Positions 32,901 through 44,212 of a DNA stretch of 64,000 nucleotides are shown here, piece by piece (position 1 is the stretch's first letter; each line of letters opens with the position of its first letter). A model generated the notes under the pieces. It saw nothing but the letters and a program-made list of their open reading frames with translations. It was not told where the DNA came from and did not search any database. This stretch comes from Sipunculus nudus (taxonomy: Eukaryota; Annelida; Sipuncula; Golfingiida; Sipunculidae): positions 63,285,176-63,349,175 of the forward strand of contig CM049316.1 of NCBI GenBank assembly GCA_026874595.1, in the 5' to 3' direction. The translations under genes and the position numbers were made by a program.

Positions 32901-35900
32901 GTTTTATTCCTTCTTTATTTTTAATAAGAATAATGAATGATCAGACTACAATAAATGTTCCTGTTACAATCTCAGCTATGGTACTGGTAATAAAATCTGC
33001 ATTTGGCTTGAACTAAATTTTTCAGCAATGAATGAAATTTTACATACACAACGTTTTTCCCATTTCATTAGATCTGTACACAGTAGTGTAAAAATGTACA
33101 TTACAAGTTACATTAAGACTTGACATATATTTATATCTTTTATATGATTTAAAAACAGTAAAATAAACTATCTTGTCAGCAAAAATAATGGATCTGGCTC
33201 CCAGGAATACGAAACGGAATTGAAACGGAATTTGGTGATGAATGAAACGGAAAAGCCTTGTTTTTGAAACGGAAAATCATTGGCTCTAGATTTACAACAT
33301 CAGAAACTAACCATGTATGCTTTCACATGCAGCAAATTCCGATAATTTTCTACCATACCATAGAAAATCACAAAAAAAATCAGATTAAACTGCACCTTTT
33401 TTGTGTGAAGGTAACCACCTCCTTTTTTTTAATGCTTGCTTAACTAAGTATTATGTACATCTGCAGAACACCGAGGAACCCCCAAAAGGCGCACTCATTT
33501 GTGAGTGAAACAGGAAAGTTGAGCACAGTCTCCCACTTAAGCCTGCAGTGTGCTCACCCTGGGTGCGGGCCAACCATTAAATCGCATCCTGCGAGGTTTG
33601 CTTGAGGCATGTTAAATACAGTGTGGTGTAACTGAATTTGTTGTACTAACCCAGTCTGGTACATGTGGTTCTCGTCCATAAGCAACACCTCTTGGAGAAT
33701 TGGCAACTGTGAGAAAAAATAGAAAGCTGTGAGATATAATGTAAAGAAAGAGAGGCAAATAGATAATTACAATGAGAATACTCAACCAGTGATCACATTT
33801 TCATTTTTATGCTCTTTATACAGTGCTTTTTCTAGACTGGCCCAGTCTATGAAATTATGGCCCTTAATTGTTGCCTCTGACAGAGAAATCAAACGTTCCC
33901 TCACTTTATCGCACTTAGTGTCGGTACTGCCACCTCACGGCAACTTATATAACTAATTACCATACTCTGACCCTCTTATTTCATCGACTGGTAAACTCGG
34001 GCCATGTCGGACAGCGCCACACATCACCGCCTCGCTGAACTAAGGTCTTTCCCAGTGACGTAAGAAGTAATTATAGGGGTCTTTCCCAGAATCTTTTTCA
34101 AAACCAACATGGTTAATTCAGTAACCGCCTATTGTGGGCTTCCAGCTTGCTATTTATATTCCCATTTAATCAGTCTTAATATGTTTAGGTACTCGGCTAT
34201 TTTGAGTACGGCAAGACTTTCAACACTATAGATAACCCTCAGCCTCGGTGAGCCAGGGTGTCACCGTTTATCAGTCCATCGCTTTTCATAGCAAGCCGGT
34301 TTAAAAATGTATCTCTAGCTCATCCAATCAGTGTGAGATATTCAGGTCACACGCGAAGAACGCAGTCATACTGTAATCCATGTACCGGCTGGCTGAAACG
34401 ATCTAGGCGATCAGCGTGTGGGCAACTTAACAATGCAGTTTCATGTGTAACTTGAACACTAACAAATACACAGTACAAAATCAATGCGACAGTGTCTACA
34501 ATGCACTTGCATTTGGCCCGTAATGTTTGAACAGCAGAATTATACCATAGGGCACGAATTTCCATGTATGGACTTTGAGTACATGATTTCAGTGCCAATG
34601 TTACCAAGCGGGTTGAGCTTTCTGTTGCCAGTGGGACCGCTGTCAGCATCCCCATAGCATTGATGCCATTCACAGGAGGCGTGACCGCCTGACATGCAAA
34701 TGCCAGGGAATCGTCAGAAGCCTTGTGACGCCCTAATATGCAAATATCAGGGATTCACCATACAGACTTTACAGGGCTTTAATGATAAGAGCTAGTACTG
34801 AGTTTCATCTATCGGTACATAAAATCATGTCTTATTTTAAGCATTTTAGTAGTAAAAATAAATAAACCAAAGCCAAGGCAGGGCTATGCTTTATCTAACC
34901 AATGTGTTTCTAAATGATACTAGGTATCCTTGTTGTTTGTGAGTGATCTTCGCAAAAGGGGAATTATTGCAACAAAATAAAACTTTTGTGAATTAAAGGT
35001 CACATCATCAAAGGAAAAGTTGAAGAGTTAAAATTAAATTGACATAATGAAAAGATCATGTATGTTTAAAGAATGATATTTTAGATTATATCAAATCTTT
35101 CTGAATGTCTGCATTTAACAATATTTTTTGTTCATAAGATTTTGTGCACACAATATTTGATATAATTAATTCATATAATAACTGTTATATTCTTGTGTAT
35201 ACTACTATAGGTCTTTAGTAATGAAACACTGAAAAGGTGAAAATCATGAAATTTTAACCCCACAAATATTGTTAAATGGGTTTGGCCACAACAGGCAGGA
35301 GCTGGTGGGATGAAATGTTGCACTCATTTTGAAAACTAAGTCTGCAATGTATGCTCTTTGAAATACTGAACTGGAATGCTGGGATTGGTAAGGCCAAAAA
35401 AAATAAAAGGTATAGTTCTCAGACACCACCCGAAGTTTTAACCCCCCACCGCATCGAATATCTTTATTTTGGTTTTTATCTTTCAAGATTATAAAATAAT
35501 ACAAATTGATAAGTTTTCCTTTGTTATGTAGTGCTTTTACCAGTTTAGAAAAAAATTATTATTATCATGCTTTTCTCTGATCATATGACATTTTAATCAA
35601 AACATACAAAAAAAAGTTAATAAAACAAGTGACCCAGGGGTCATGACGCTCAGCTGACCAGGAAGACATTGACAAAAGTAATTTTATCATCTGAATGTCA
35701 AATTTGAATGAAATACTTTTTCCAAACTTGACCTTTTGTATAAAATCATCCAATATTCATTGGGGTACTATGGAGCTCTGTAGCATGAAGGATATGGGTA
35801 ACAGACACCTATTTTCAAGGTTTACAAGATGACTTTTCAGGGGTCTCCCAGCATGTCAAAAAATAAAATTCTAGGTCCAGTTATTATGATTTGTGCCCTG

Positions 35901-38900
35901 TTAACAGATGACCAAATGTTTATTCTGGGGGGTATTTCAAAGCTGCATAGGATGAAGGATATGGGTAACAGAGATGTAATTTCAGGTGCACAAGGAGACT
36001 TTTCAGGGGCCTCCCAGCATATCAAGAAAGGAGATTTTAGGTCAAGTCATAATAATTTGTGCTCTGTTAACAGATGACCAAATCTTTATTCTGGGGAGTA
36101 CTTCGGAGCCCCAGAGCATGAAGGATATGGGTAACAGAGACCTAATTTCAGGTTTCCAAGATGTTTCATGGACCTCCCTGCATGTTAAGAAAGAAGATTC
36201 TAGGTCAAGTCATTATGATTTGTGCCCTGTTAACAGATGACCAAATGTTTAAAGGTCTGAAAAATCAAGAAAAAAATTCTTAAAAAATCAAAATACAGGT
36301 GGCACCACCAGTCTACAGAAACTGATGAAACAAGCCATTATCAATACAAATGTGGACAATCATGGTGATCAATGCATTAGTTGTTCAGATACTTGAGCTT
36401 TTGTATTAAATTTTGCATTATTCTTGGGGGTACTTCAGAACCCCATAGCTCGAAGAATATAGGTAACAGTGACCTAATTTCAGGTTAACAAGGAGAATTT
36501 CCATAGACCTCCCAGGATGTCAAGTAAGAAGATTGCAGGTCTAGCGGTTACGATTTGTGCCCTGTTAACAGACAGACACCTGGATGGCCGGACGGACGAC
36601 GGACAAAAGGTGATCCCTATAGCTCAGATGACTTTCAGTCAGCTGAGCTAAAAATTGAAAAAATACAGGTGGCGCCACCAGAATGCAGAAACTGATGAAA
36701 CATTTCATGATCAATATCCATGCAAAGAATCATGGTGATCAATATAATAATTGTTCAGATACTTGAGCTTTTGTATCAAATTTTCCATTATTCTAGGGGG
36801 TACTTCGGAGCCCCATAGCTCAGAGGTTATGGGTAACAGAGACCTAATTTCAAGTTTTTAAGGAGACTTTTCATGGGCCTCTCAGCATGTCAAGAGAGAA
36901 GATTCTAGGTCCAGTTGTTATGATTTGTGCCATGTTAACAGATGGCCGCATCTTAAGAGGTCTCAAAAATAGAGAAAAATATTGGTAAAAATCGAAAAAA
37001 TACAGGTGGCGCCACCAGTCTGCAGAAACTGATGAAACACTCCATGATCAATATCCATGCAAAAAATCATGATGATCAATGCATTAGTTGTTCAGATACT
37101 TGAGCTTTTGTATCAAATTTTCCATTATTCTGGGGGGTACTTCGGAACCCCATAGCTCGAAGAATATAGGTCACAGTGACCTAATTTCAGGTTTACAAGG
37201 AGAATTTCCATAGACCTCCCAGGATGTCAAGTAAGAAGATTCCAGTTCTAGCGGTTACGATTTGTGCCCTGTTAACGGCCGGACGGACGACGGACAAAAG
37301 GTGATCCCTATAGCTCAGATGACTTACAGTCAGCTGAGCTAAAAAACCCACCAGCCTGCAGTGATTTCTGAAAAAAAGTGCCTGAGATCCATACCTTTTT
37401 TATGCCTTAATATGACTGCATCAGTTTACCTCCTGAGGTGGCATATTTTTTAAGGAAAAGTAGAAAACTGAAGAGCAATGCAAGATAATATCTGGCCACA
37501 GTGACTGTTGGCCAAAAGCCACATGAATTATATTCCCAAGGCCATGGAAAGCCATCATATTTTGCATTTTGAAATTATGCTGACACAGCACTAAATAAAG
37601 ACAGCATTTGATAATTTTGAAAGACTGCAAGTTACATTATAATTCATATACAACGTATAACAGTGCCCATAACCCTACCATATAACCCTATATCACAGAG
37701 CTAATTTCTATGCATGAAAAGCCCTCTTTTTGCTCCCCTCTCGTATCTTTTGAAACCATCCCTATTAGGAAAAGTGCCTGCATGTATTTTAAAAGAAAAT
37801 AACTACTGTTAGAGTTTACAAACAGGCATATATTGTCTAATCTGCTGGATACAAACTCATCACAACTGTGCACTGCTGGTGTATCATAATCCTCACACAG
37901 TGGTGTAATTTTTAAGTCTCAACTGTAATTTGATTTATCCTAATGCATCCTGAACTTTATATTTCTGACTGACTGAAGATGTTTTGGCTTTACCGAGCAG
38001 CTACAGGTTGCTGTAGTCAAGGCTTCAGCCGTGCATGGTCCTTAAACAAAATTTTGATTTGGATGGAGCTGATAGATGAGATGCCACAAAGCCGAGCAGG
38101 AAGCCATGAGAGACCATTTTACCCATACCAGAGACCTGAGGAAAGCCACAGCACCCACAGCCAGAAAGGCCAGGATATAAATGACACCAATGCCATCGGC
38201 AGAATCCTAGCCATTCCAAAGTCCAGAACTCCATCTCAAACATAAAAGCGCGATCATTGTTTTCTTCATCAGCCCACTTCATATTTTATTTTCATGCCTC
38301 TCTATTTTTATATTTTTATTTATGATTGAACCCTGAGTTGATTTAGCTGTGACTCACATCTGAAGCGCTGTGGATGTTGCTTCAGGAAGAGTTCCTGTTC
38401 TCCCTCTTCTAGCAGTCTTTTAGCAACCCTCATGTCCTTCTCATCCTTGTTTTCATCAAATCTCGCCCGCATCACCACCGCATGATAGCGGTAAAGGTGC
38501 CTGTTGGGAAAAAAGTATATTTTGATTAAATGTATACAGTTATCCTTGTTCATATCTCTTTTATCCTAAATTTTTATTCAATAAATCAAAACAAATATTC
38601 CCTCATTCAACCTAACATTTCTAGGCACCTAGCTTTCATAACAAAATACAAATGAAAGGCCAAAAAAATAAAAGGAATGGTTCTCAGGCACCACGCATGT
38701 CAATTTTAATTCAATTCAAAATTTTTATTTTGATTTTCAATAGAAACTTACCAATTTTGAGCTCCAGTCACTCGGACATTTTTTTCTATAAGAAAAATAT
38801 TACAATTTTGATAAAATTTCCTTTCTTAATCTTATGTTGTGTTTTTACTTGTTAAGCAAAAAAATTCTGTTAATATCATGCTTTTCCCTGGTCATATGAT

Positions 38901-41900
38901 ATTTATATCGAAACATAGAAAAAAGGTTAAAAAAAATTGTCCACCTGCATTAATTTCCAAGAAAATAGTGCCTGAGAACCAAACTTTTTTTTTCTTGGCC
39001 TAACTATTCTGCAATACCTAAAGTTTTTTATTAACTGACAATCAATTTAAAAAAAAAATAGCATGCAGTTGATCCATGCGGTGAACTCCAGTTGTGCTTT
39101 GTTTACATTGCCTGTGCTCCGATGCGTCACCTGCTGCTAAAACTTGAAAGTAACATGACCGATTGTTTCTCTGTATAGAACAAGCAACCCCTAGATTAAA
39201 GCCTGTTCCAGTGTACACAGTGGTATCTATTTGCTGAATGACCTTTGAAACAAATGCCCTGACATCTGTAGGCAATTATTACAACCACAAATCATGTTAC
39301 TGGTCATGTGACTTTTGGAAAACAAATGCCACAGGACCGCATCAGTTTGCCGAGAAGAGATGCATTTTGTGCATGTTAAAACATGATATACTTTTTGAAT
39401 TAGCTTTTGACACAGATGGGACAATTACAGAATGATAGAGCACATAAAAGTACTCTGAAGTTGAGAATTTCAGATATTTCAGTCATCCAACAATGTTTTC
39501 TGTCACACATTTGTAAGTGGGGAACCAAAGACTTCGTTTGATGTGTTCAGAAACTCCTGAGCAAGTGATGTCACAAGTGCAAGTGTACCCAGACAGTGCC
39601 GCTGCCAATGCGGCAGATTTGGCCCGCTTGACAACTCACAAAATGAGCACTAGTTAGAAAAATAGGAATTTCCTTTTTGAATGTGACTATACTTTGGGAA
39701 ATGAATCTTGAAAGCTTCCTACTTTGCTTTACATAGAGAATATAAAGAAATTTTTCATGGCAAACTTTTCTGTCACACCTGAAATTGATGCTGTATGTGA
39801 CTGTCAAGCGTGCCATCCATGATTTCTTCAGTTATCTTTGTAAATCTCACTTTTCAAATCAAATTAAGTAAATATTTGGCCAAATATGTGTAAAATGTGA
39901 GACACAAGTCAAGGCAGACCTAGGGTCAATTCCTCGACTGTCAAGGATAGGCATATACACTGCTTTATTTTGACATGACGGACCAGCCAGAGTGGTCATC
40001 CTAAGGTCATGTTAGTGGGAGGTTTAATAATGATTCACATAAGTCATCAAGAACAAAAAAGGTGGTTGTCTTTCCAGGGGTGGTCATATAAACTGGTCAA
40101 CAGGTCACTGCATTGCTCCTGACTGTTAAAATCTGACTTAAGTTCAGGGTCCCACTTTCACATGAGTCATGCCTGAACTTTTCAGGATGGTTAAGGCTGG
40201 TTTTGGTTCAATGGTAGCCGTGTTTGAACCAATATAAAATGACCTATTATTTGACAGACTTTATTAACAAAAATAAATCATGAACTATAATTTGCAGCAA
40301 GCTGTGGTAGGAATTATCAAAAACGATCCATTCCTGAGGAATTTTAAGCAATCATCCATTTTGCCTGGCCTGGGTGTTCGATATTTGCTGCCTTTTTACT
40401 AAAGTCTAACATATAATTACCATAAAAATAAGGAAGTCCAGGGAGTGGAAATAAGGGATGCTTATTTCCACTCCCCTATTAGTTACCAATCCCCATGATG
40501 TTAGATGGAACAGATAAGGGGTTGTTAGAACAGATATTCATTTACAGCAGCTCTATAGGATAACACTGATGAATATATATATAAATAAAACATGAATGTT
40601 ATTAATTGTGATTTCCAATATTGCCTGTCCTGGGTGTCTGATATTTGCCGCGTTTACTAAAGTCTTACATATAATTACCTAGACCCAGTTGTGGCTCTGT
40701 TATAAACACAGAGCAACAGGTCCCAGCCTTCATTTATCTAGCGGATGTGAGTAGGCTACACCTGATGTTGGGTGCCTATCCCAGTGCCCATGTGCTGATT
40801 GTTTCAAAAGGCATTGTACATGCATGTGTTACTTCATCACTGGTGCATGGTGTGAGTGTCCTGTAACTGGACCACTCCATACACACAGACCATTGGCCAT
40901 AGGCAGCGTTGTTACCAAGGTAACACTAGGGCTGAAAGGAGTACTCGAGTACTCGATTCCGGGCAATACTTACATGCATATATGTATATTACTGCAAATT
41001 TTAGGACAGACTGTAGGATTATTTATCCATTGTCGTAGCTTGGCAAAGGGCTCTTAACATATGCTAGTCAAATTAACCGAGGTCTTGTTATGACATATTC
41101 CTTCGTTGTGATAAAGTTAAGCCGTCACTAAGTCCAATTTATGCATATTTTGCATCGGTAAACAGATGTTCGTTTTATCTTCACAGCATTGCCATGGTAA
41201 TGAGTACTCGAGTCCGAGTCGGGTAATGTCTATCGGGTACTCGAGTCCAAAATTTTGTACCCGTTTCAGCCCTAGGTAACACACTTGATTGTTTCAGATG
41301 GCCAGGCGCATGTATCACATTTCAGCTGGGTGCGCCAGTAAGTTTGCAGTGATGATGAAACACATGCAGTGCACACTGCTAGCCTGAAACAATCACCAGC
41401 CAATCACCCGGGGCTTATAACCAAAGGCTGGATGTCCTTAAAATGGGTACATTGTAGTCACCTGCATGCGCTCCTGTCCGCTAGATAAATGAAGGCAGGG
41501 ACCTGTGGCTCTGTGTTTACAACAGAGCCACAACTGGGTCTAATAATGGAGCCATTATAGAATGCGGGCTTCGGTCTATTGAGGAAAATATAAATAAAAC
41601 TGTCTCTTTTCATTCCCTATTTTAACTCCCATTTTTCCCTGTAGATGTCCCTACACTCAACTCTTCTAACATTAACAACTACTAAGCATAAGAAGTCGCC
41701 TTAATTGGGAATCAAACCTACGATCTCTAGACTAGGAGCCATACACGCTACTAAGTGAGTCGTGAAGACGAGATACCAGCAGGAGCAAGTTATGTTCATT
41801 TATATCTGCGATTGAAGCGCCATCTATCGCGAAAATGTATAACGATTTACTATTTGAACAGGAAAATTAAGCTTACGGTGGGGGCTCCATCCCCACACCC

Positions 41901-42500
41901 CCGTTCAGACGGGGAACCCAGGTTCCCCGGACCCCTTCTCCTCTAATATAATAAACTCCAGTTATGAGCAAAATTAAATACGGGAATTCTCAGAAAAAAA
42001 TATGTATCAGCCTTTCTCAAGAAACAATTCATTATTTGTGTGCATAAGGTTCCGGCAGTTGGCTGAAGCCCGGTTTCTATAGTTTTGCCTTAATAACCAT
42101 AAAATTAAGGAAGTGCATTTTTCCACTCCCCGGGCCTGCCTAAAAATAGTAAAATTAAAGTTGTTTATGACAGTGAACCTTATTTAAAAGTCTGTTGTAT
42201 TTATGGACAATCGATGCTACACAGATCCGCTATCTGAAGCGGGCACTTACCTGATTTTATGTCGAACTGTATTATAGTGAACTCAAACGGTCACTCACAC
42301 TGACACAGGGTTGGTTTCGAGGTGAGCGATAATACAGAAATTTAGGGAAAATCTGACAGATTACTACCATAAGCTGAATCATTATGTATGTATTACCTGT
42401 AATGATAATATGACTGCAACTGGCGCAGGGCTTCTTTGTACAGACGCCTTACTTTCTGGCCGTGGGATAAAACGCTCGTAGTTAAATAGGCCGAAGACAT
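29808..42500 (-). CDS. NDUFB9: NADH dehydrogenase 1 beta subcomplex subunit 9, multi-exon
   Basis: LYR-family (LYRM3) accessory subunit of mitochondrial complex I, in the matrix-side distal membrane arm; the family binds acyl carrier protein. Coding exons on the minus strand: 42500-42397, 38500-38358, 33706-33651 and 29939-29808. All joins keep frame with GT-AG sites and give 144 residues, against 179 in human. The LYR-type motif is RRLYKEALR (residues 18-26). Exon 2 has VVMRARFDENKDEKDM, matching human CLMRARFEEHKNEKDM. Exons 3-4 join as VPDW-ILDLWHPLERAQYPEYF, matching human [21 protein letters not shown]. The C-terminus is shorter than in vertebrates. Introns of about 3.9, 4.7 and 3.7 kb are filled with transposons. 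Convergent with PSME3IP1. Confidence 0.95.
30101..30502. mobile_element. hAT-type MITE (copy 1), 402 bp, 8-bp TSD
   Basis: Ends TAGGGCTGAAA and its exact complement. Flanked by CTTGGAAC on both sides (30093-30100, 30503-30510), a perfect 8-bp duplication as made by hAT transposases. Several GAGTACTCGAGTC words inside. No coding capacity. Sits in NDUFB9 intron 3. Confidence 0.9.
31520..33286. mobile_element. DNA transposon remnant with TIRs, 1767 bp
   Basis: Left GAGCCAATGATTTTCCGT and right ACGGAAAATCATTGGCTC are exact inverse complements. The left subterminal region has GAAACGG/AACGGAATT words and the right one repeats GAAACGGAA. TA flanks both ends. About 31800-32400 is clearly more GC-rich than its surroundings, and I recognise no transposase in it. 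Confidence 0.7.
33651..33706 (-). CDS. NDUFB9: NDUFB9 coding exon 3
   Basis: A 56-nt exon between acceptor TTTTTTCTCACAG and donor GTTAGT. Encodes (F)ANSPRGVAYGREPHVPDW, the family's DSPGGTSYER...VPEW block. Confidence 0.92.
35392..37406 (+). mobile_element. Harbinger-like MITE (copy 3), interrupted by another element
   Basis: The left part (35392-35624) matches copies 1 and 2 up to AAACATACAAAAAAAAGTTA. The right part (37347-37406) resumes with CAGTGATTTCTGAAAAAAAGTGCC. The 1.7 kb between belongs to a pearl-like element. Confidence 0.75.
35625..37346 (+). mobile_element. pearl/HINE-like element B
   Basis: Begins ACAAGTGACCCAGGGGTCAT, then ACGCTCAGCTGACC, and ends with the AGCTCAGATGACT/AGTCAGCTGAGCT hairpin followed by AAAAAA. 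These ends match element A. The core has units of about 164 bp (words GGTACTTCGGAGCCCC, GTAACAGAGACCTAATTTCAG and TGCCCTGTTAACAG at about 35765, 35928, 36090, 36425, 36797 and 37135). A longer unit of about 340-370 bp begins at GGTGGCRCCACC (36298, 36668, 37005). ACGG-rich patches lie near 36590 and 37280. The internal hairpin near 36620-36650 suggests a composite of two fused copies. Confidence 0.65.
38358..38500 (-). CDS. NDUFB9: NDUFB9 coding exon 2
   Basis: Acceptor TTTTCCCAACAG precedes 38500; the donor GTGAGT follows 38358. Encodes HLYRYHAVVMRARFDENK and EKDMRVAKRLLEEGEQELF, the core LYR helices. Confidence 0.95.
38658..39000 (+). mobile_element. Harbinger-like MITE (copy 4), 343 bp
   Basis: Starts GGCCAAAAAAATAAAAGG, has GGTTCTCAGGCACCACGC, and ends GCCTGAGAACC...TTCTTGGCC, followed by TAA. 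Sits in NDUFB9 intron 1. Confidence 0.75.
40682..41540. mobile_element. TIR MITE, GACCCAGTTG family (copy 2), carrying a nested hAT MITE
   Basis: TIRs of about 64 bp: GACCCAGTTGTGGCTCTGTT to ATTTATCTAGCGGA on the left, and the near-perfect complement at 41478-41540. TA on both sides. Each TIR can itself fold (GCTCTGT/ACAGAGC). The inner 356 bp are a hAT MITE plus its duplicated target, so the original element was about 500 bp. Confidence 0.8.
40927..41274. mobile_element. hAT-type MITE (copy 2), 348 bp, 8-bp TSD
   Basis: Same TAGGGCTGAAA ends and GAGTACTCGAGTCC words as 30101-30502. Flanked by perfect GGTAACAC duplications (40919-40926, 41275-41282). About 54 bp shorter than copy 1, mainly from an internal deletion near the left end. 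Confidence 0.9.
41690..41765 (-). repeat. tRNA-like Pol III box pair (SINE head candidate)
   Basis: On the minus strand: TAGTAGCGTGTATGG, then GTAGGTTTGATTCCC about 30 bp on, resembling A and B boxes. No cloverleaf with a proper acceptor stem was seen, so a SINE head is more likely than a tRNA gene. Confidence 0.35.
42397..42500 (-). CDS. NDUFB9: NDUFB9 coding exon 1
   Basis: ATG at 42500-42498; the donor GTAATA follows 42397. Encodes the N-terminus with the LYK variant of the LYR motif, ending SYYHY plus two bases of an Arg codon. Confidence 0.92.
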
Positions 42501-42680
42501 TTTTCTGCCGTCCTGCGATGTCCTTGACGGCGATCCCTAGTCTGTGTTACTGCCTCCAGGTGTCACTATCGTATTACCAAGGCTCGCTCGGAATCTATCG
42601 GGACTCCTCGGTGAACACAATCGAACTGGCACCGTGTAGTGTCGTCACCTGGCGGAGTGCATGTTACTTCAAATGCTAAT
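42498..42680 (-). promoter_or_regulatory. NDUFB9: NDUFB9 5' UTR / promoter region (approximate)
   Basis: Sequence upstream of the NDUFB9 ATG is richer in G, C and CpG than the flanks, which suits a TATA-less housekeeping promoter. No start site or specific factor motif is claimed. Confidence 0.4.
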
Positions 42681-42786
42681 TTGGTCTAAACTTTCATATT
42701 TAATTCAATTTGCATAATTTAATATTTTGTTCCGCATCATTGGTCATGAAACTATTGGACTACCCATTCAATCTTCTGATTACTTA

Positions 42787-42875
42787 TGATAAAATAATAA
42801 AAATAAAAATAAAAATAAAAAAATAATTAAAAATTAAAAAAAAAAAAAACAAATAAATAAATAAATAAATAAATG

Positions 42876-42908
<33 letters not shown>

Positions 42909-42986
42909 GTCATAATAATAATGTTAATATCAATAAAAATTAATAATAGCAGCAGTTATAGCGGCAGCATGGGGGGGGGGGGGGGC
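42787..42986. repeat. A-rich / AAAT / AAT microsatellites ending in a G run
   Basis: AAAATA, AAAT and AAT repeats, then a pure G run of about 15 at 42971-42985. Confidence 0.95.
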
Positions 42987-43149
42987 GAGGCATAAGTATT
43001 AGGCTTAGCTAGTGTATTCGAAACATTTTGAAAATTTCAAAAGACTAAAAAAAATGGCACGATCTTGCATCATTCTTTTAAATTTGGCGCTGTACTTTTC
43101 TGCATAACACGCCTATATTATTGTTTAGATTATTTTTCAGATCGAAGCA

Positions 43150-43530
43150 TTAGTAGTGGAAATACTATTAGCGGTAGTTAGGGTTGGAGTAGAACGTAGT
43201 AGTGGACTAGTGGTAGTGACAACCGTGAGTATAGTAGCGGCAGCAGTAGCTAGCTGAAGTAGTAAAAATGGTAATACGTAATCGCGTACTATTTGTAATA
43301 TATAGTGGTATGTCGGTCTAGTTGTAGTTAAGTGGTAGTGGCAGTAGCACCAGTAGTAGGACCGTGAGCAGTAATAGAAGTAGATTTAAACTTATAGGGC
43401 CAGTAGTAGTTGTTGTAGTTGTAATGGTATATACGTATATAAGTATAATGGAGAAAGCATTAGGATTCTATCTCATTAGTTGTAGTAGTAGTCTAGTAGT
43501 AGTAGCAGTAATAACAGTAGTGGACTCGCC
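43150..43530. repeat. AGT/TAG-rich low-complexity DNA
   Basis: Dense AGTAGTAG, GGTAGTGGTAG and GTAGTTGTAG words in both phases. The open frame over part of it translates only low complexity. Confidence 0.7.
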
Positions 43531-43701
43531 CCCATTTATTTTACTGTGAGCATTAGATTTTACTGGATATGTTCATCGGAATCAGACTCTTTCAGCAGTA
43601 AACTCCAATGTAAATCTTAGTAATGTAACCCTAAAAACCTTATCTTTTTATAAGAATTTTCTGTGGAACAGCCTCCCTTTTGAAAATGGTACCACCCTCT
43701 A

Positions 43702-43821
<120 letters not shown>

Positions 43822-44212
43822 GTACAAAGCTTAAAGGGAACTATTCCGATATCTGTCGTCTGTCAATTAACTAAACATAATCTCTTGAACCGTTTATACA
43901 AAAAAAACTAAGAAAACACTGACCCCACCACTCACAGGCTGTTCATTTTGTTTATATCCACATGTTTATAACAAGTGGGGAGGGGGTACGAATAAATGAA
44001 CAGAAGAAATTCAACACAAACTGGCTGCAAGTCAGACAAACCAGAGTTTGCAGAGGGTGTTATGCAACAAATGACCTTTCATCACACACAACCAACCACT
44101 CTAAGAATATTTTTATTTTATTCCGTTTGTCAACATTGCATGATATGTTTACTTACAACATGTATATTGATAAAAAATCGTTACGGAGTTATAAGATTTT
44201 TTTTTCTAAACA

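Noticed and set aside
41690-41765. tRNA gene on the minus strand
   Set aside because: A and B box-like words exist but no acceptor stem or full cloverleaf; more likely a SINE head.
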